This document shows positions 1 to 5,951 of a stretch of DNA of 5,951 nucleotides, one piece after another; within the stretch, counting starts at the first letter, position 1; each line of letters starts with the position of its first letter. The notes below the pieces were generated by a model. That model had not been told where the DNA came from. It made no database searches and saw only the letters and a program-made list of their open reading frames with translations. A program made the position numbers and the translations under genes. This DNA is from Candidatus Eiseniibacteriota bacterium (GTDB lineage: Bacteria > Joyebacterota > Joyebacteria > Joyebacterales > Joyebacteraceae), in the NCBI GenBank assembly GCA_030639555.1, contig DAOWCM010000141.1, positions 1 through 5,951 on the forward strand, in the 5' to 3' direction.

Positions 1-392
1 CCCAGTCCCGGAGGCTCGTGCATGTCCGGGAGGTCCGGCATGGCCGCCGCGAGACGCTCCGCCACGAGCTGTCTGGCGAAGTAGATGTCGACGTCGTCCC
101 CGAAATAGACGTAGATGACGGCCATTCCGAAGGCGGAGGTCGACTTGATCTGCGTGACGCCCGGAAGGCCGTTCATCGCGGATTCTATCGGGTACGATAT
201 GAGCCGCTCCACCTCCTCGGGCGACATGCCGTGCGCCTCGGCGAAGATGGGGACCATGATCGGCGAAATGTCCGGGAACGCGTCGACCGGCATCCCCGAG
301 TAGCTGAAGACCCCCACCGCGATGACCGCAAGCATGCCGAATACGACAACTGCCCGCGTGCGGAGAGAGAGTCTGACGATCTTGGCTATCAC
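1..392 (-). CDS. CzcA/CusA-family heavy-metal RND efflux permease, N-terminal part (runs off left edge)
   Basis: This is the N-terminus of an inner-membrane proton-driven RND pump that exports metal cations through a tripartite envelope complex. Translating the minus strand from the GTG at 392-390 gives 130 codons with no stop up to the window edge. Visible features are a short basic N-terminus (IAKIVRLSLRTR), TM1 at about residues 12-32, then PVDAFPDISP at about 34-43, a typical CzcA/CusA signature where the chain enters the periplasmic porter domain. MNGLPGV at about 76-82, STSAFG and DDVDIYFARQLVAERL follow, and all fit the heavy-metal (HME) subfamily rather than AcrB. A strong AAGGAG at 405-400, 7 nt upstream, decides the GTG start. 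The gene lies 85 nt after the adaptor stop and is probably co-transcribed with it. Metal specificity cannot be read from this part. Full-length relatives are about 1,000-1,050 residues, so most of the gene is outside the window. Confidence 0.93.
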   Translation of the reverse strand, partial: MIAKIVRLSLRTRAVVVFGMLAVIAVGVFSYSGMPVDAFPDISPIMVPIFAEAHGMSPEEVERLISYPIESAMNGLPGVTQIKSTSAFGMAVIYVYFGDDVDIYFARQLVAERLAAAMPDLPDMHEPPGL

Positions 393-399
393 GATGCGT

Positions 400-405
400 C
401 TCCTT
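400..405 (-). promoter_or_regulatory. Ribosome binding site of the CzcA-type gene
   Basis: AAGGAG lies on the minus strand, within GGAAGGAGA, with a 7-nt spacer to the GTG at 392. No ATG fits in this frame near the conserved N-terminus, so this site fixes the GTG as the start. Confidence 0.75.
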
Positions 406-477
406 CCATCCTCGCTGCTCCGGACCGCGCAAGGGAGCGCACACGGAAGCAAGGTTCATTAGGCGTAAGTCGACGCA

Positions 478-1836
478 TCAATGACCGTGACCGGCGTGGC
501 TGTCGAGTCCACTCGTCACTACCTCCGCCTTGAGCGCGAAGGCCCCTTCTGCCACATACTGCTCTCCCCGGCCGAGACCGGTCGCTATCTCAACGTGAGT
601 TCCGTTCGTGCGCCCCAACACCACGGGCACGGATTCGAACGCATCTCCCTCGGGGATGAACACGACGGTCTCGCCCTCGAGCGACTGCACGGCATCTCTC
701 GGAATCATGACGGGAACCTCGAGCTGCTCGGACGCCGCGTAGGCGGTGACGAAGAGCCCCGGTCGCCATTGCCCGTTGGTGTTCGGTATCTCAACGCGCG
801 CGAGGGCCGTGCGTGTCTCCTCGTCGATGACGGGAGACACGAAGTCGACGACGGCGGTCGCGTCAGGGATATCGATTCCGGATGCAGAGATGGTCACGCT
901 CTGTCCCTCGCGAATGGAACCGAGATCGCTCTGCGGAACATCGAGGTCGATCCAGACCGTACTGAGGTCGGCGATGGCCAACACGTCCGAGTCCTCTCCC
1001 ACGGTCTCGCCCAACACAAGGTGCAGCTCGATGACGGTCCCACCGATCGGGGCGCGTAGCTCGTGGCGCGTCAGGGCCCCGGCCTCGTGGCTTGCCGTCA
1101 GAGTATCGATCTCGTCATCGTTCACTCCCAGCGCGTGCAGCGTCTGCTCCGCCGTCTGGAACTCGATGTCCGCCTCTCACCACGCCTGTCTGGCATCCAG
1201 GTAGCTCTGCTCTGCGAGGATCTCTCTCTCCCAGAGTTCCTTCTCACGTTCGTAGGAAATCACAGCCAGTTCCCGCCGTCCCCGTGCACCCAGGTACTGG
1301 GCGCGCGCCTCGGCCAGTTCTCGGCTGGCCAGGACCGCCAGCAACTGGCCTGCCCTGACATCGTCACCGATCCGCACGCTGACCTCGCGTACGACGCCGG
1401 GAACCGGCGGCACCACGTGGGCCAGCCGTTCTTCGTTGACACGAACTTCGCCGAGAAGTCGCGTGTGCAGCTCGAGTCGACCCGGGCCGGCCGTCGCAAG
1501 CTCGATGCCGGCGTCGAACCTGTCGCGTCCGGACAGCACGAGCCCCGTCTCGTCGGCGTGATCATCGGCGTCGCTATGGTCATGGCCTTCGTGAGCGTCC
1601 GTCTCCTCGGCCTCGTGGTCGCTGTGGTCGTGGCCCTCGTGGCCGTCGATCTTCTCAGCCTCGTGATCGTCGCCGTGGTCACCGTGGTCGTGGCCTTCGT
1701 GCCCGTCGACCTCCTCAGCCTCATCGTGATGTTCCTCGGCGTCGTGTGTGTCGCAGCCCGTGGTCGCGAACGCCAGGAGCAGGACGAGCGCGAGCATCGC
1801 TGCAACAGAGATATGACTGACAATGGCTCTCTTCAT
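478..1836 (-). pseudogene. CzcB/CusB-type periplasmic adaptor lipoprotein (RND membrane-fusion protein), interrupted by in-frame TGA at 1179-1177
   Basis: This is the periplasmic adaptor that would join the CzcA-type pump to an outer-membrane channel. The frame is continuous over 452 codons except for a TGA at codon 220, leaving fragments 1836-1177 (219 aa) and about 1125-478 (215 aa from a GTG). Start: ATG at 1836, 11 nt after GGAGG (1852-1848), because the signal peptide begins here; an in-frame ATG at 1917 would put 27 polar residues before it. Order of parts: hydrophobic signal with lipobox-like TTGC (Cys28); His/Asp/Glu-rich segment 31-95; first lipoyl half-motif PGVVREVSVRIGDDVRAGQ (146-164); alpha-hairpin about 172-255, containing the stop; second lipoyl half ELRAPIGGTVIE (259-270); beta-barrel with STVWIDLDVPQSDL; membrane-proximal domain GTHVEIATGLGRGE; His-rich end HAGHGH. 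Text after the TGA (EADIEFQTAEQTLHALG) continues the hairpin in the same frame, so a single substitution explains the break. A sequencing error is equally possible. The C-terminal piece has no signal peptide. Confidence 0.85.
1570..1722 (-). repeat. In-gene tandem repeat encoding His-rich metal-binding units of the adaptor
   Basis: About three imperfect tandem copies occur in the adaptor at residues 39-57, 58-73 and 74-89. Each reads roughly HEAEExDGHEGHDHSD, with 16-residue spacing for copies 2 and 3; copy 1 carries a few extra residues. The DNA repeats as well (about 48 bp period), so slippage or recombination could change copy number. The run of HEGHDH motifs just after the lipidated cysteine would form a flexible tether able to bind Zn, Ni, Co, Cu or similar ions in the periplasm. 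The metal is inferred from composition only. Confidence 0.8.
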
Positions 1837-1847
1837 CGGATGTCTTG

Positions 1848-1852
1848 CCTCC
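1848..1852 (-). promoter_or_regulatory. Ribosome binding site of the adaptor gene
   Basis: GGAGG lies on the minus strand 11 nt before the ATG at 1836. The spacing is slightly long, but it agrees with the start chosen from the lipoprotein signal peptide. Confidence 0.55.
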
Positions 1853-1882
1853 GTCTCATCGCGATATCGTGAAGGAAGGGTC

Positions 1883-1927
1883 CGTGCGAACGACGGGCAA
1901 CGGGAACGCCCGTTCATCGTGCGAACG
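1883..1927 (-). repeat. Leader repeats upstream of the adaptor: 10-nt direct repeat flanking competing inverted repeats
   Basis: CGTTCGCACG (minus strand) occurs at 1927-1918 and again at 1892-1883, 35 bp apart. Between the copies are two mutually exclusive hairpins: AACGGG (1899-1904) pairs with CCCGTT (1909-1914) across a 4-nt loop, and ACGGGC (1893-1898) pairs with GCCCGT (1908-1913) across a 9-nt loop. Both use the same arm. No T-run follows, so this is not an ordinary intrinsic terminator. It may be an operator or an RNA leader structure for the adaptor, 47-91 nt before its ATG. Function is unproven. Confidence 0.4.
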
Positions 1928-1978
1928 CTTCTTCCGCTAGTTATGTCTGTTGGTGTACCGGAGGTGGTTCAGGACGGA

Positions 1979-2410
1979 TCAGAGTCGAAGGACGACAGTG
2001 TCGCCGGTGGGGGGTCGCTCCGGGATCGGAGCGGACGAACTGGATCTCGTACCGGATGCGCGCGGCCGTGAGTTCCCCGGCGCGTCGATGGGGTCGATGG
2101 CCTGGTCGGTCGGGCGCGAGAGCCCGCGCTTCCCTGAGACGACCGGAGGCGGAACTGCCACGCCGCCGCCGAGAACGACGTCGGTGCAGCTGTCGCGGCA
2201 GTCGACCGCGTCTGCCGCGCGAGTGAACCCCTCCGCGGGTGTCCTCTCCCTGTCCTCTCCTCGCGCTCTCGAACCGCTGCAAGCTCCATTCACGGCAACA
2301 TCGAGAGCGAAGCTCCCGTCGCTATCTATGCAGAGCGCCAGCGCGTGAGCGCTGGGCAGCGTCAGCCCCAAGCAGAGCATGATCAGCGTCGCTGTTCTGA
2401 AGATCTTCAT
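1979..2410 (-). CDS. Small exported four-cysteine protein of unknown function, first gene of the metal-efflux unit
   Basis: A 143-residue protein whose function I cannot name. It has a clear Sec signal: MKIFR, then a hydrophobic core at about 7-18, with likely cleavage after AHA (23) or ALA (25). The mature part has four cysteines: C27 in LCIDSDGSFALDVAVNGAC, C44, and C71/C75 in DCRDSCTDVVLGGG. That suggests two disulfides or a metal site. The tail, about 87-135, is rich in Pro, Arg and Ser and probably disordered, ending in TGDTVVLRL. The general plan (leader, C-x-DG-x-A-x-C, then C-x(2-3)-C-x-D-x-x-LG) recalls small exported proteins I associate with metal-efflux loci of uncultured bacteria, but this is memory, not a search. 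The ATG at 2410 is chosen because the signal peptide starts there and AGGAG (2419-2415) lies 4 nt upstream; an in-frame start at 2464 would add 18 polar, Arg-rich residues. It follows a good promoter and precedes the adaptor by 142 nt. Confidence 0.72.
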   Translation of the reverse strand: MKIFRTATLIMLCLGLTLPSAHALALCIDSDGSFALDVAVNGACSGSRARGEDRERTPAEGFTRAADAVDCRDSCTDVVLGGGVAVPPPVVSGKRGLSRPTDQAIDPIDAPGNSRPRASGTRSSSSAPIPERPPTGDTVVLRL

Positions 2411-2414
2411 GAAG

Positions 2415-2419
2415 CTCCT
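2415..2419 (-). promoter_or_regulatory. Ribosome binding site of the small exported protein
   Basis: AGGAG lies on the minus strand with a 4-nt spacer to the ATG at 2410. It supports this start over the upstream in-frame start at 2464. Confidence 0.55.
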
Positions 2420-2468
2420 GCGTGTGCAAAGTGAGCTCCGAATCGAGCGTCTTCTATCTCGCATATCA

Positions 2469-2481
2469 GCTACATTATAGC
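2469..2481. promoter_or_regulatory. Possible operator: 13-bp near-palindrome over the -10 box
   Basis: GCTACATTATAGC on the plus strand has perfect 4-nt arms (GCTA/TAGC), and 10 of its 13 positions match its own reverse complement. It coincides with the TATAAT box. A repressor bound here would block RNA polymerase, which is how many metal sensors act. Which regulator, if any, cannot be told; no regulator gene is in the window. Confidence 0.35.
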
Positions 2482-2502
2482 CGACTCAGGCTGTCATGTC
2501 CA
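2474..2502 (-). promoter_or_regulatory. Sigma70-like promoter of the metal-efflux unit
   Basis: On the minus strand, TGGACA (2502-2497, five of six match TTGACA) is followed by exactly 17 bp and a perfect TATAAT (2479-2474). Transcription would begin near 2467, leaving a leader of about 57 nt before the ATG at 2410. In such GC-rich DNA a perfect -10 with optimal spacing is unlikely by chance, and it sits between the MATE stop (2552) and the next gene. It therefore separates the drug-pump unit from the metal-efflux unit. Confidence 0.65.
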
Positions 2503-2551
2503 GCGTGCCGGGGCGACGGATGCGCAATCGCACAGAGCGCGGCCGCAGAGA

Positions 2552-3925
2552 CTACTCGTCTGAGGGCACGAGCGCTTCTTCCATGCGGTTGAGCCGCGCG
2601 AACTCCCGGGCGAGCATGATCACAGTGACCGCCGTCGCAAGCACATCGGCGATGGGGAACGCGACGAACACGCCGTTCAGCCCCATCACAAGCGGAAGCG
2701 CCAAGACGAGCGGGATGAGGAAGATGATCTGCCGCGAGAGACTCAGGAAGAGCGCCGGGCCGGCGCGCCCCAACGCGAGGAACATGGTTGCGCCCATTAT
2801 CTGGATGCCAACCATGGGGAAGGCCAGTGCGATGGTGCGAAGCGCGGTCACGGAAAGCTCTATGAGCTCGCGGTCGCGCGTGAAGAGCTGAATCAGCGGC
2901 CGCGCGAATACTATCAACACGCCGAACGCACCAACGGCAAAGACGGTCGAGCGGATGCTCGAGATGCGGAGGGCGCGCTTCGCCCTGTCGAACTGCCGTG
3001 CTCCGTAGTTGTACCCGGCCACCGGCTGCAGCGCCTGCGAGAATCCCAGCATGGGCATAAACGCGAAGTGGATCAACCTGTTCAGAATGCCGTACGTCGC
3101 TATCGCTATGTTGCCGCCGTAGTGCCCGAGCGTCCTGTTCAGTATGACGACCACCGCGCTTCCCGCCACCATGCGTCCGAACGACGACGCGCCGACCGCG
3201 AGCGTCTCGCGTACGATGGACGGCGAGAGTCTGAGGTCGCTGAGTCTCATGGCCAGGCTGCTTCTTCCGCTGGCGAAGTAGATCACGATGAAGGCGGTCG
3301 TGCACGCCTGCGCCAGCACGGTCGCGAGCGCCGCGCCGCGCATGCCCATGTCCAACCCGAAGATGAAGATGGGGTCCAGTGCGATATTGACGCCCGCGCC
3401 GATGATCATGACGGTCATCGCGATCTTGGCGCGGCCCTCGGAGCGGATGATGTTGTTCTGTGACATCGCATAGCAGCGGAAGGCCGTCCCCCACAGGATG
3501 ATCGACAGGTAATCCCGGGCGTACGGCAGTATCTCCTCCGTCGCTCCGAATATCCTCAGAAGCTCATCCAGAAAGACGAGGCCGCCCGTGGTCAGGACCG
3601 CCGCAAACAGGAACGTCAGCGTCAGGGCGTTCCCGAACGCCCGGTGGGCACGCGCGTCGTCTCCGGCGCCGAGCGCGCGCGAGATGATGGACGCGCCGCC
3701 CATGCCGATGAGCTGCCCGATAGCCAGGATGATGAGCTGAACGGGGAAGCAGATCGCGAGGCCGGCTATGCCGAGCGTACCTACGCCGCGTCCGATGAAG
3801 ATGGCATCGACGAGGTTGTAGGTCGCCATGACCCCCATGCCGACGATCGCGGGAATGGACAGGCGCCAGAGGAGCGCGCCGATGTCCGTGTCGGCCAGGA
3901 TGTGGTTACGCTCCGGGTCAGGCAC
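2552..3925 (-). CDS. MATE-family multidrug efflux transporter (MepA-like branch)
   Basis: A complete 457-residue inner-membrane antiporter of the MATE family, the usual length for this family. These pumps export cationic drugs or metabolites using a Na+ or H+ gradient. The sequence is strongly hydrophobic with about 12 membrane segments in two homologous halves. Recognisable stretches are LSIPAIVGMGVMATYNLVDAIFIG (about 22-45, TM1), QNNIIRSEGRAK (156-167), VNIALDPIFIFGLDMGMRGAA (179-199) and PVAGYNYGARQFDRAKRA (301-318). The last three are typical of the MepA/NorM-like group. The start is the GTG at 3925, 6 nt after GGAGG (3936-3932), and it overlaps the upstream RND gene by 8 nt, so translation is probably coupled. 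The stop is TAG at 2554-2552, with no T-run terminator after it. The exact substrate is not predictable. Confidence 0.95.
   Translation of the reverse strand: MPDPERNHILADTDIGALLWRLSIPAIVGMGVMATYNLVDAIFIGRGVGTLGIAGLAICFPVQLIILAIGQLIGMGGASIISRALGAGDDARAHRAFGNALTLTFLFAAVLTTGGLVFLDELLRIFGATEEILPYARDYLSIILWGTAFRCYAMSQNNIIRSEGRAKIAMTVMIIGAGVNIALDPIFIFGLDMGMRGAALATVLAQACTTAFIVIYFASGRSSLAMRLSDLRLSPSIVRETLAVGASSFGRMVAGSAVVVILNRTLGHYGGNIAIATYGILNRLIHFAFMPMLGFSQALQPVAGYNYGARQFDRAKRALRISSIRSTVFAVGAFGVLIVFARPLIQLFTRDRELIELSVTALRTIALAFPMVGIQIMGATMFLALGRAGPALFLSLSRQIIFLIPLVLALPLVMGLNGVFVAFPIADVLATAVTVIMLAREFARLNRMEEALVPSDE
3918..3925 (-). other. 8-nt gene overlap (GTGCCTGA) between RND permease and MATE gene
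   Basis: The MATE start GTG (3925-3923) lies within the last codons of the RND gene, whose TGA ends at 3918. The GGAGG that serves the MATE gene (3936-3932) is inside the RND coding sequence. Ribosomes finishing the pump could restart on the transporter, so the two are very probably made from one message. Confidence 0.85.
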
Positions 3926-5951
3926 TCGCCGCCTCCGCGTCTGAGCTGCCTCTGCTACGCAGCCTGGCCATCACGCGGGCGACGCCCGCCTGGGCGTCCT
4001 CCACGAGCAGGTAAAGACTGGGCACCAGCACCAGAGTGATGAGGGTCGCGAAGACGATCCCGTATCCGAGCGACACGGCCATCGGGATCATGAACCGCGC
4101 CTGGCGAGACGTCTCGAAGATCATTGGCGCGAGTCCGCCGTAGGTGGTCATCGTTGTCAGGAGGATGGGCCGGAAGCGGCGGACCCCGGCCTTGTGGATC
4201 GCTTCCTCGGCACTGAGACCCTCGCCCCGGAGCTTGTTGGCGTAGGTGATGAGGATGAGCGAGTCGTTCACGACCACGCCCGAGAGCGCAATGATGCCCA
4301 TGAGACTGATGATGCTCATGCTGTATCCCATGAGAAGGTGGCCGAGCACCGCCCCCACGATGCCGAACGGTATGGCCATCATCACCACGAGAGGCTGGGC
4401 GTAACTCTTGAACGGGATCGCCAGGAGCGCGTACGAGATTATCATGGCCAGCGCGAAGCCTCCGATGAGTGCACTCATGCTTTCCTTGATGTCGGCCTGG
4501 AAGCCCTCGAACGAGTACGAAAGACCGGGGTAGTCCTCGACGAGCGACGGCAGCACCGACGCCTCAAGGCTGGCCTGCACGACGGAGGTCTGGTCGAACG
4601 GCTCCACGCCGCTCGTGACCTGCACCGTGCGTCGCCCGTCCCGCCTGGAGATGCTCGTGTAAGCGCGCCCGCGGTCCACGTCGGCCACCTCCAGGAGCGG
4701 CACCCACGTCCCCGCCGGGGTCTGCACCAGGAGATTCTCCACATCCGCCTCCCGGCTCCTGGCTTCCTTTGGCAGGCGCACGAGAACCTTCACCTCGTTG
4801 CGGCCCCGCTGTTGCCGGAGGGCCTGTGCGCCGTAGAACGACGATCGGACCTGCCGCGCGACCGAACTCGCGGTGAGACCGACCGCCTGTCCCTCGGGCC
4901 GGATCCGGAAGTCCATCTGTTCCTTGCCCGGGCTGTAGCCGTCGTCGATGTCTCTCGTGTAGGCGAATTCCGCAAGCCGCCCGGCCAGGTCTGAGCTGGC
5001 CCGGTTGAGGGTCTCTACATCCCGGTGCGACAGCTCGATGGTGAGCGCGGCTCCGGCGCCCGGCCCACCGCGGTCGGCCTCGAAGCGCAGCATCTCGAGG
5101 CCCGGGATCTGCCCGGTCTCCTCTCGCCACAGACCGGTGAACCGGAACGTGTTCATGGGCCGCTTGTCCGGATCGGTCAGGTAGACGGTCACCTCGATCG
5201 TGTTCTCGTTGACGCGTCCCTTGATCCCCTCGGACAACCTGTCACCGCCGTGCTCGTCGATGACGCGGCCGGCGGCTTCCTCCAGGAGACCTCTGACCTC
5301 TCGCGCCCGCTCGAGCGGAACGCCGTAGGGCAGCACCGCCGTGACGACCGCACGGTCCGACTCGACCTTCGGCATGAGGATCATGCCCATGCGCCCGCTG
5401 AACAGGTAGCTCAACACGAGCATGAGCAGCACGAGCCCCAGGGCGACGGTGACGCGGCGGTTGTCTATGATCCTATGAAGGAACCGCGAATACCGGCCCT
5501 TTATGAACAGCTCGAGACCCGCCGCAATCCGCTGCTGCACGCGGTTGATGCGGCCCTCAAGACCCTTGTGTTCGCCGGAGTTTCCGCGGGCCAGGTGCGC
5601 CGGCAGGATGAGGAGCGCCTCCACCCAGGAGATGATGAAGACGGTGACCACGACCATCGGGATGGAGACGAAGATCTTCCCCATGAAGCCCGGGACGAAC
5701 GCGAGCGGCAGAAACGCCACTATGTTCGTCAGAATGCTGAACGTGATGGGCATCGCGACGTCGCGCGCGCCCTGGATCGCCGCCTGCAGAAAGCCCATTC
5801 CGCGACGACGGTACTCGTAGATGTTCTCCCCCGCGACGATGGCGTCGTCGACCACGATGCCGAGCGCGATGATGAACGCGAACATCGTGATCATGTTGAT
5901 GGTCACACCGATCGCGGGCATCAGGAGCAGGCCGCCCAGGAACGAGACCGG
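3918..5951 (-). CDS. AcrB-like (HAE1-type) RND multidrug efflux permease, C-terminal two thirds (runs off right edge)
   Basis: 677 codons of an inner-membrane RND transporter that takes up drugs or other organic compounds and passes them to an adaptor and outer-membrane channel, driven by protons. The frame is open to the window edge; 10 codons (PVSFLGGLLL) lie before the first internal ATG at 5921, so this ATG is not the start. Comparison with AcrB (about 1,050 aa) implies roughly 370 missing N-terminal residues. Numbering from the edge: TM4 carries the proton-relay aspartates in GIVVDDAIVAGENIYE (Asp35, Asp36); TM5-6 lie at about 60-120; TM7 at about 166-184; the second large periplasmic loop with porter and docking parts at about 185-495; and TM8-12 at about 495-655, including AIPFKSYAQPLVVMMAIPFG and SGVVVNDSLILI. 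At the place of AcrB Lys940 there is Asn562, followed by Asp563. The protein ends in a short Arg/Ala-rich cytoplasmic tail and a TGA at 3920-3918, inside the start of the MATE gene. Its own adaptor is presumably upstream, out of view. Confidence 0.95.
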   Translation of the reverse strand, partial: PVSFLGGLLLMPAIGVTINMITMFAFIIALGIVVDDAIVAGENIYEYRRRGMGFLQAAIQGARDVAMPITFSILTNIVAFLPLAFVPGFMGKIFVSIPMVVVTVFIISWVEALLILPAHLARGNSGEHKGLEGRINRVQQRIAAGLELFIKGRYSRFLHRIIDNRRVTVALGLVLLMLVLSYLFSGRMGMILMPKVESDRAVVTAVLPYGVPLERAREVRGLLEEAAGRVIDEHGGDRLSEGIKGRVNENTIEVTVYLTDPDKRPMNTFRFTGLWREETGQIPGLEMLRFEADRGGPGAGAALTIELSHRDVETLNRASSDLAGRLAEFAYTRDIDDGYSPGKEQMDFRIRPEGQAVGLTASSVARQVRSSFYGAQALRQQRGRNEVKVLVRLPKEARSREADVENLLVQTPAGTWVPLLEVADVDRGRAYTSISRRDGRRTVQVTSGVEPFDQTSVVQASLEASVLPSLVEDYPGLSYSFEGFQADIKESMSALIGGFALAMIISYALLAIPFKSYAQPLVVMMAIPFGIVGAVLGHLLMGYSMSIISLMGIIALSGVVVNDSLILITYANKLRGEGLSAEEAIHKAGVRRFRPILLTTMTTYGGLAPMIFETSRQARFMIPMAVSLGYGIVFATLITLVLVPSLYLLVEDAQAGVARVMARLRSRGSSDAEAASA
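3932..3936 (-). promoter_or_regulatory. Ribosome binding site of the MATE gene
   Basis: GGAGG lies on the minus strand, 6 nt before the GTG at 3925. It decides that GTG is the start of the MATE gene. Confidence 0.7.

Noticed and set aside
393..477. Small gene or terminator between adaptor and CzcA-type gene
   Set aside because: 85 nt with only a 4-bp GCGC dyad and the ribosome site of the next gene; nothing else seen.
1177..1179. TGA as selenocysteine or as part of a recoded genetic code
   Set aside because: The alpha-hairpin of the adaptor has no catalytic Cys/Sec site and I see no clear hairpin right after the TGA. TGA is used as a sensible stop in three other places and Trp is encoded by TGG.
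1063..1872. Long plus-strand ORF with a Val/Leu-rich hydrophobic stretch that looks like membrane segments
   Set aside because: It is the antisense of the adaptor; the hydrophobic stretch is the complement of the His/Asp/Glu repeat. The minus strand shows clear family motifs.
1837..1917. Upstream in-frame start at 1917 for the adaptor
   Set aside because: It would put 27 polar, Arg-rich residues before a perfect lipoprotein signal peptide, and runs through the leader hairpins. The ATG at 1836 with GGAGG is better.
2503..2551. Terminator after the MATE gene
   Set aside because: Only short GC dyads (GCGGCCGC; TGCGATTGCGCA) and no T-run; not enough to call a terminator.
2475..3494. Minus-strand ORF of 339 codons overlapping the MATE gene in another frame
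   Set aside because: Arg/His-rich, low-complexity translation; the overlapping frame is an intact MATE protein.
4194..4994. Plus-strand ORF of 266 codons opposite the RND gene
   Set aside because: Its composition is His/Arg/Asp-rich with no motif, and the opposite strand encodes a well-conserved RND permease. It is a high-GC shadow, as are 18-533, 481-1059 and 3644-4039.
1..5951. tRNA, rRNA, CRISPR array, insertion sequence or attachment site
   Set aside because: No cloverleaf, spaced identical repeats, transposase motifs or terminal inverted repeats were noticed on either strand.

Overview
The window is a GC-rich stretch from a Gram-negative bacterium. It carries two inner-membrane RND pumps and a lipoprotein periplasmic adaptor, which need an outer membrane. 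All convincing genes lie on the minus strand, so transcription runs right to left. No taxonomic marker gene is present. The small four-cysteine exported protein recalls proteins I associate with uncultured FCB-type or deltaproteobacteria-like lineages, but that placement is a weak inference.

Layout in transcription order: (1) 5951-3918, the C-terminal two thirds of an AcrB-like (HAE1-type) RND permease whose N-terminus lies beyond the right edge. (2) 3925-2552, a complete MATE transporter (MepA-like branch) that starts inside the end of the RND gene with an 8-nt overlap, so the two pumps are probably translationally coupled. (3) 2551-2411, an intergenic region with a well-formed sigma70-like promoter (TGGACA, 17 bp, TATAAT) whose -10 box sits inside a near-palindrome. 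(4) 2410-1979, a 143-aa exported protein with four cysteines in the mature part. (5) 1978-1837, a leader with short direct and inverted repeats. (6) 1836-478, a CzcB/CusB-type membrane-fusion lipoprotein with a His-rich triplicated segment, broken by one in-frame TGA at codon 220. (7) 392-1, the first 130 codons of a CzcA/CusA-family heavy-metal RND permease that continues beyond the left edge.

Functionally there are two modules. The right-hand one (RND + MATE) looks like drug or organic-compound export. The left-hand one (exported Cys protein, His-rich adaptor, CzcA-type pump) looks like metal-ion export, with its own promoter and possibly metal-responsive control. No outer-membrane factor (TolC/CzcC-like) gene is visible in the window. 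The adaptor would be non-functional as written unless the TGA is a sequencing or assembly error, a strain-specific mutation, or is read through.
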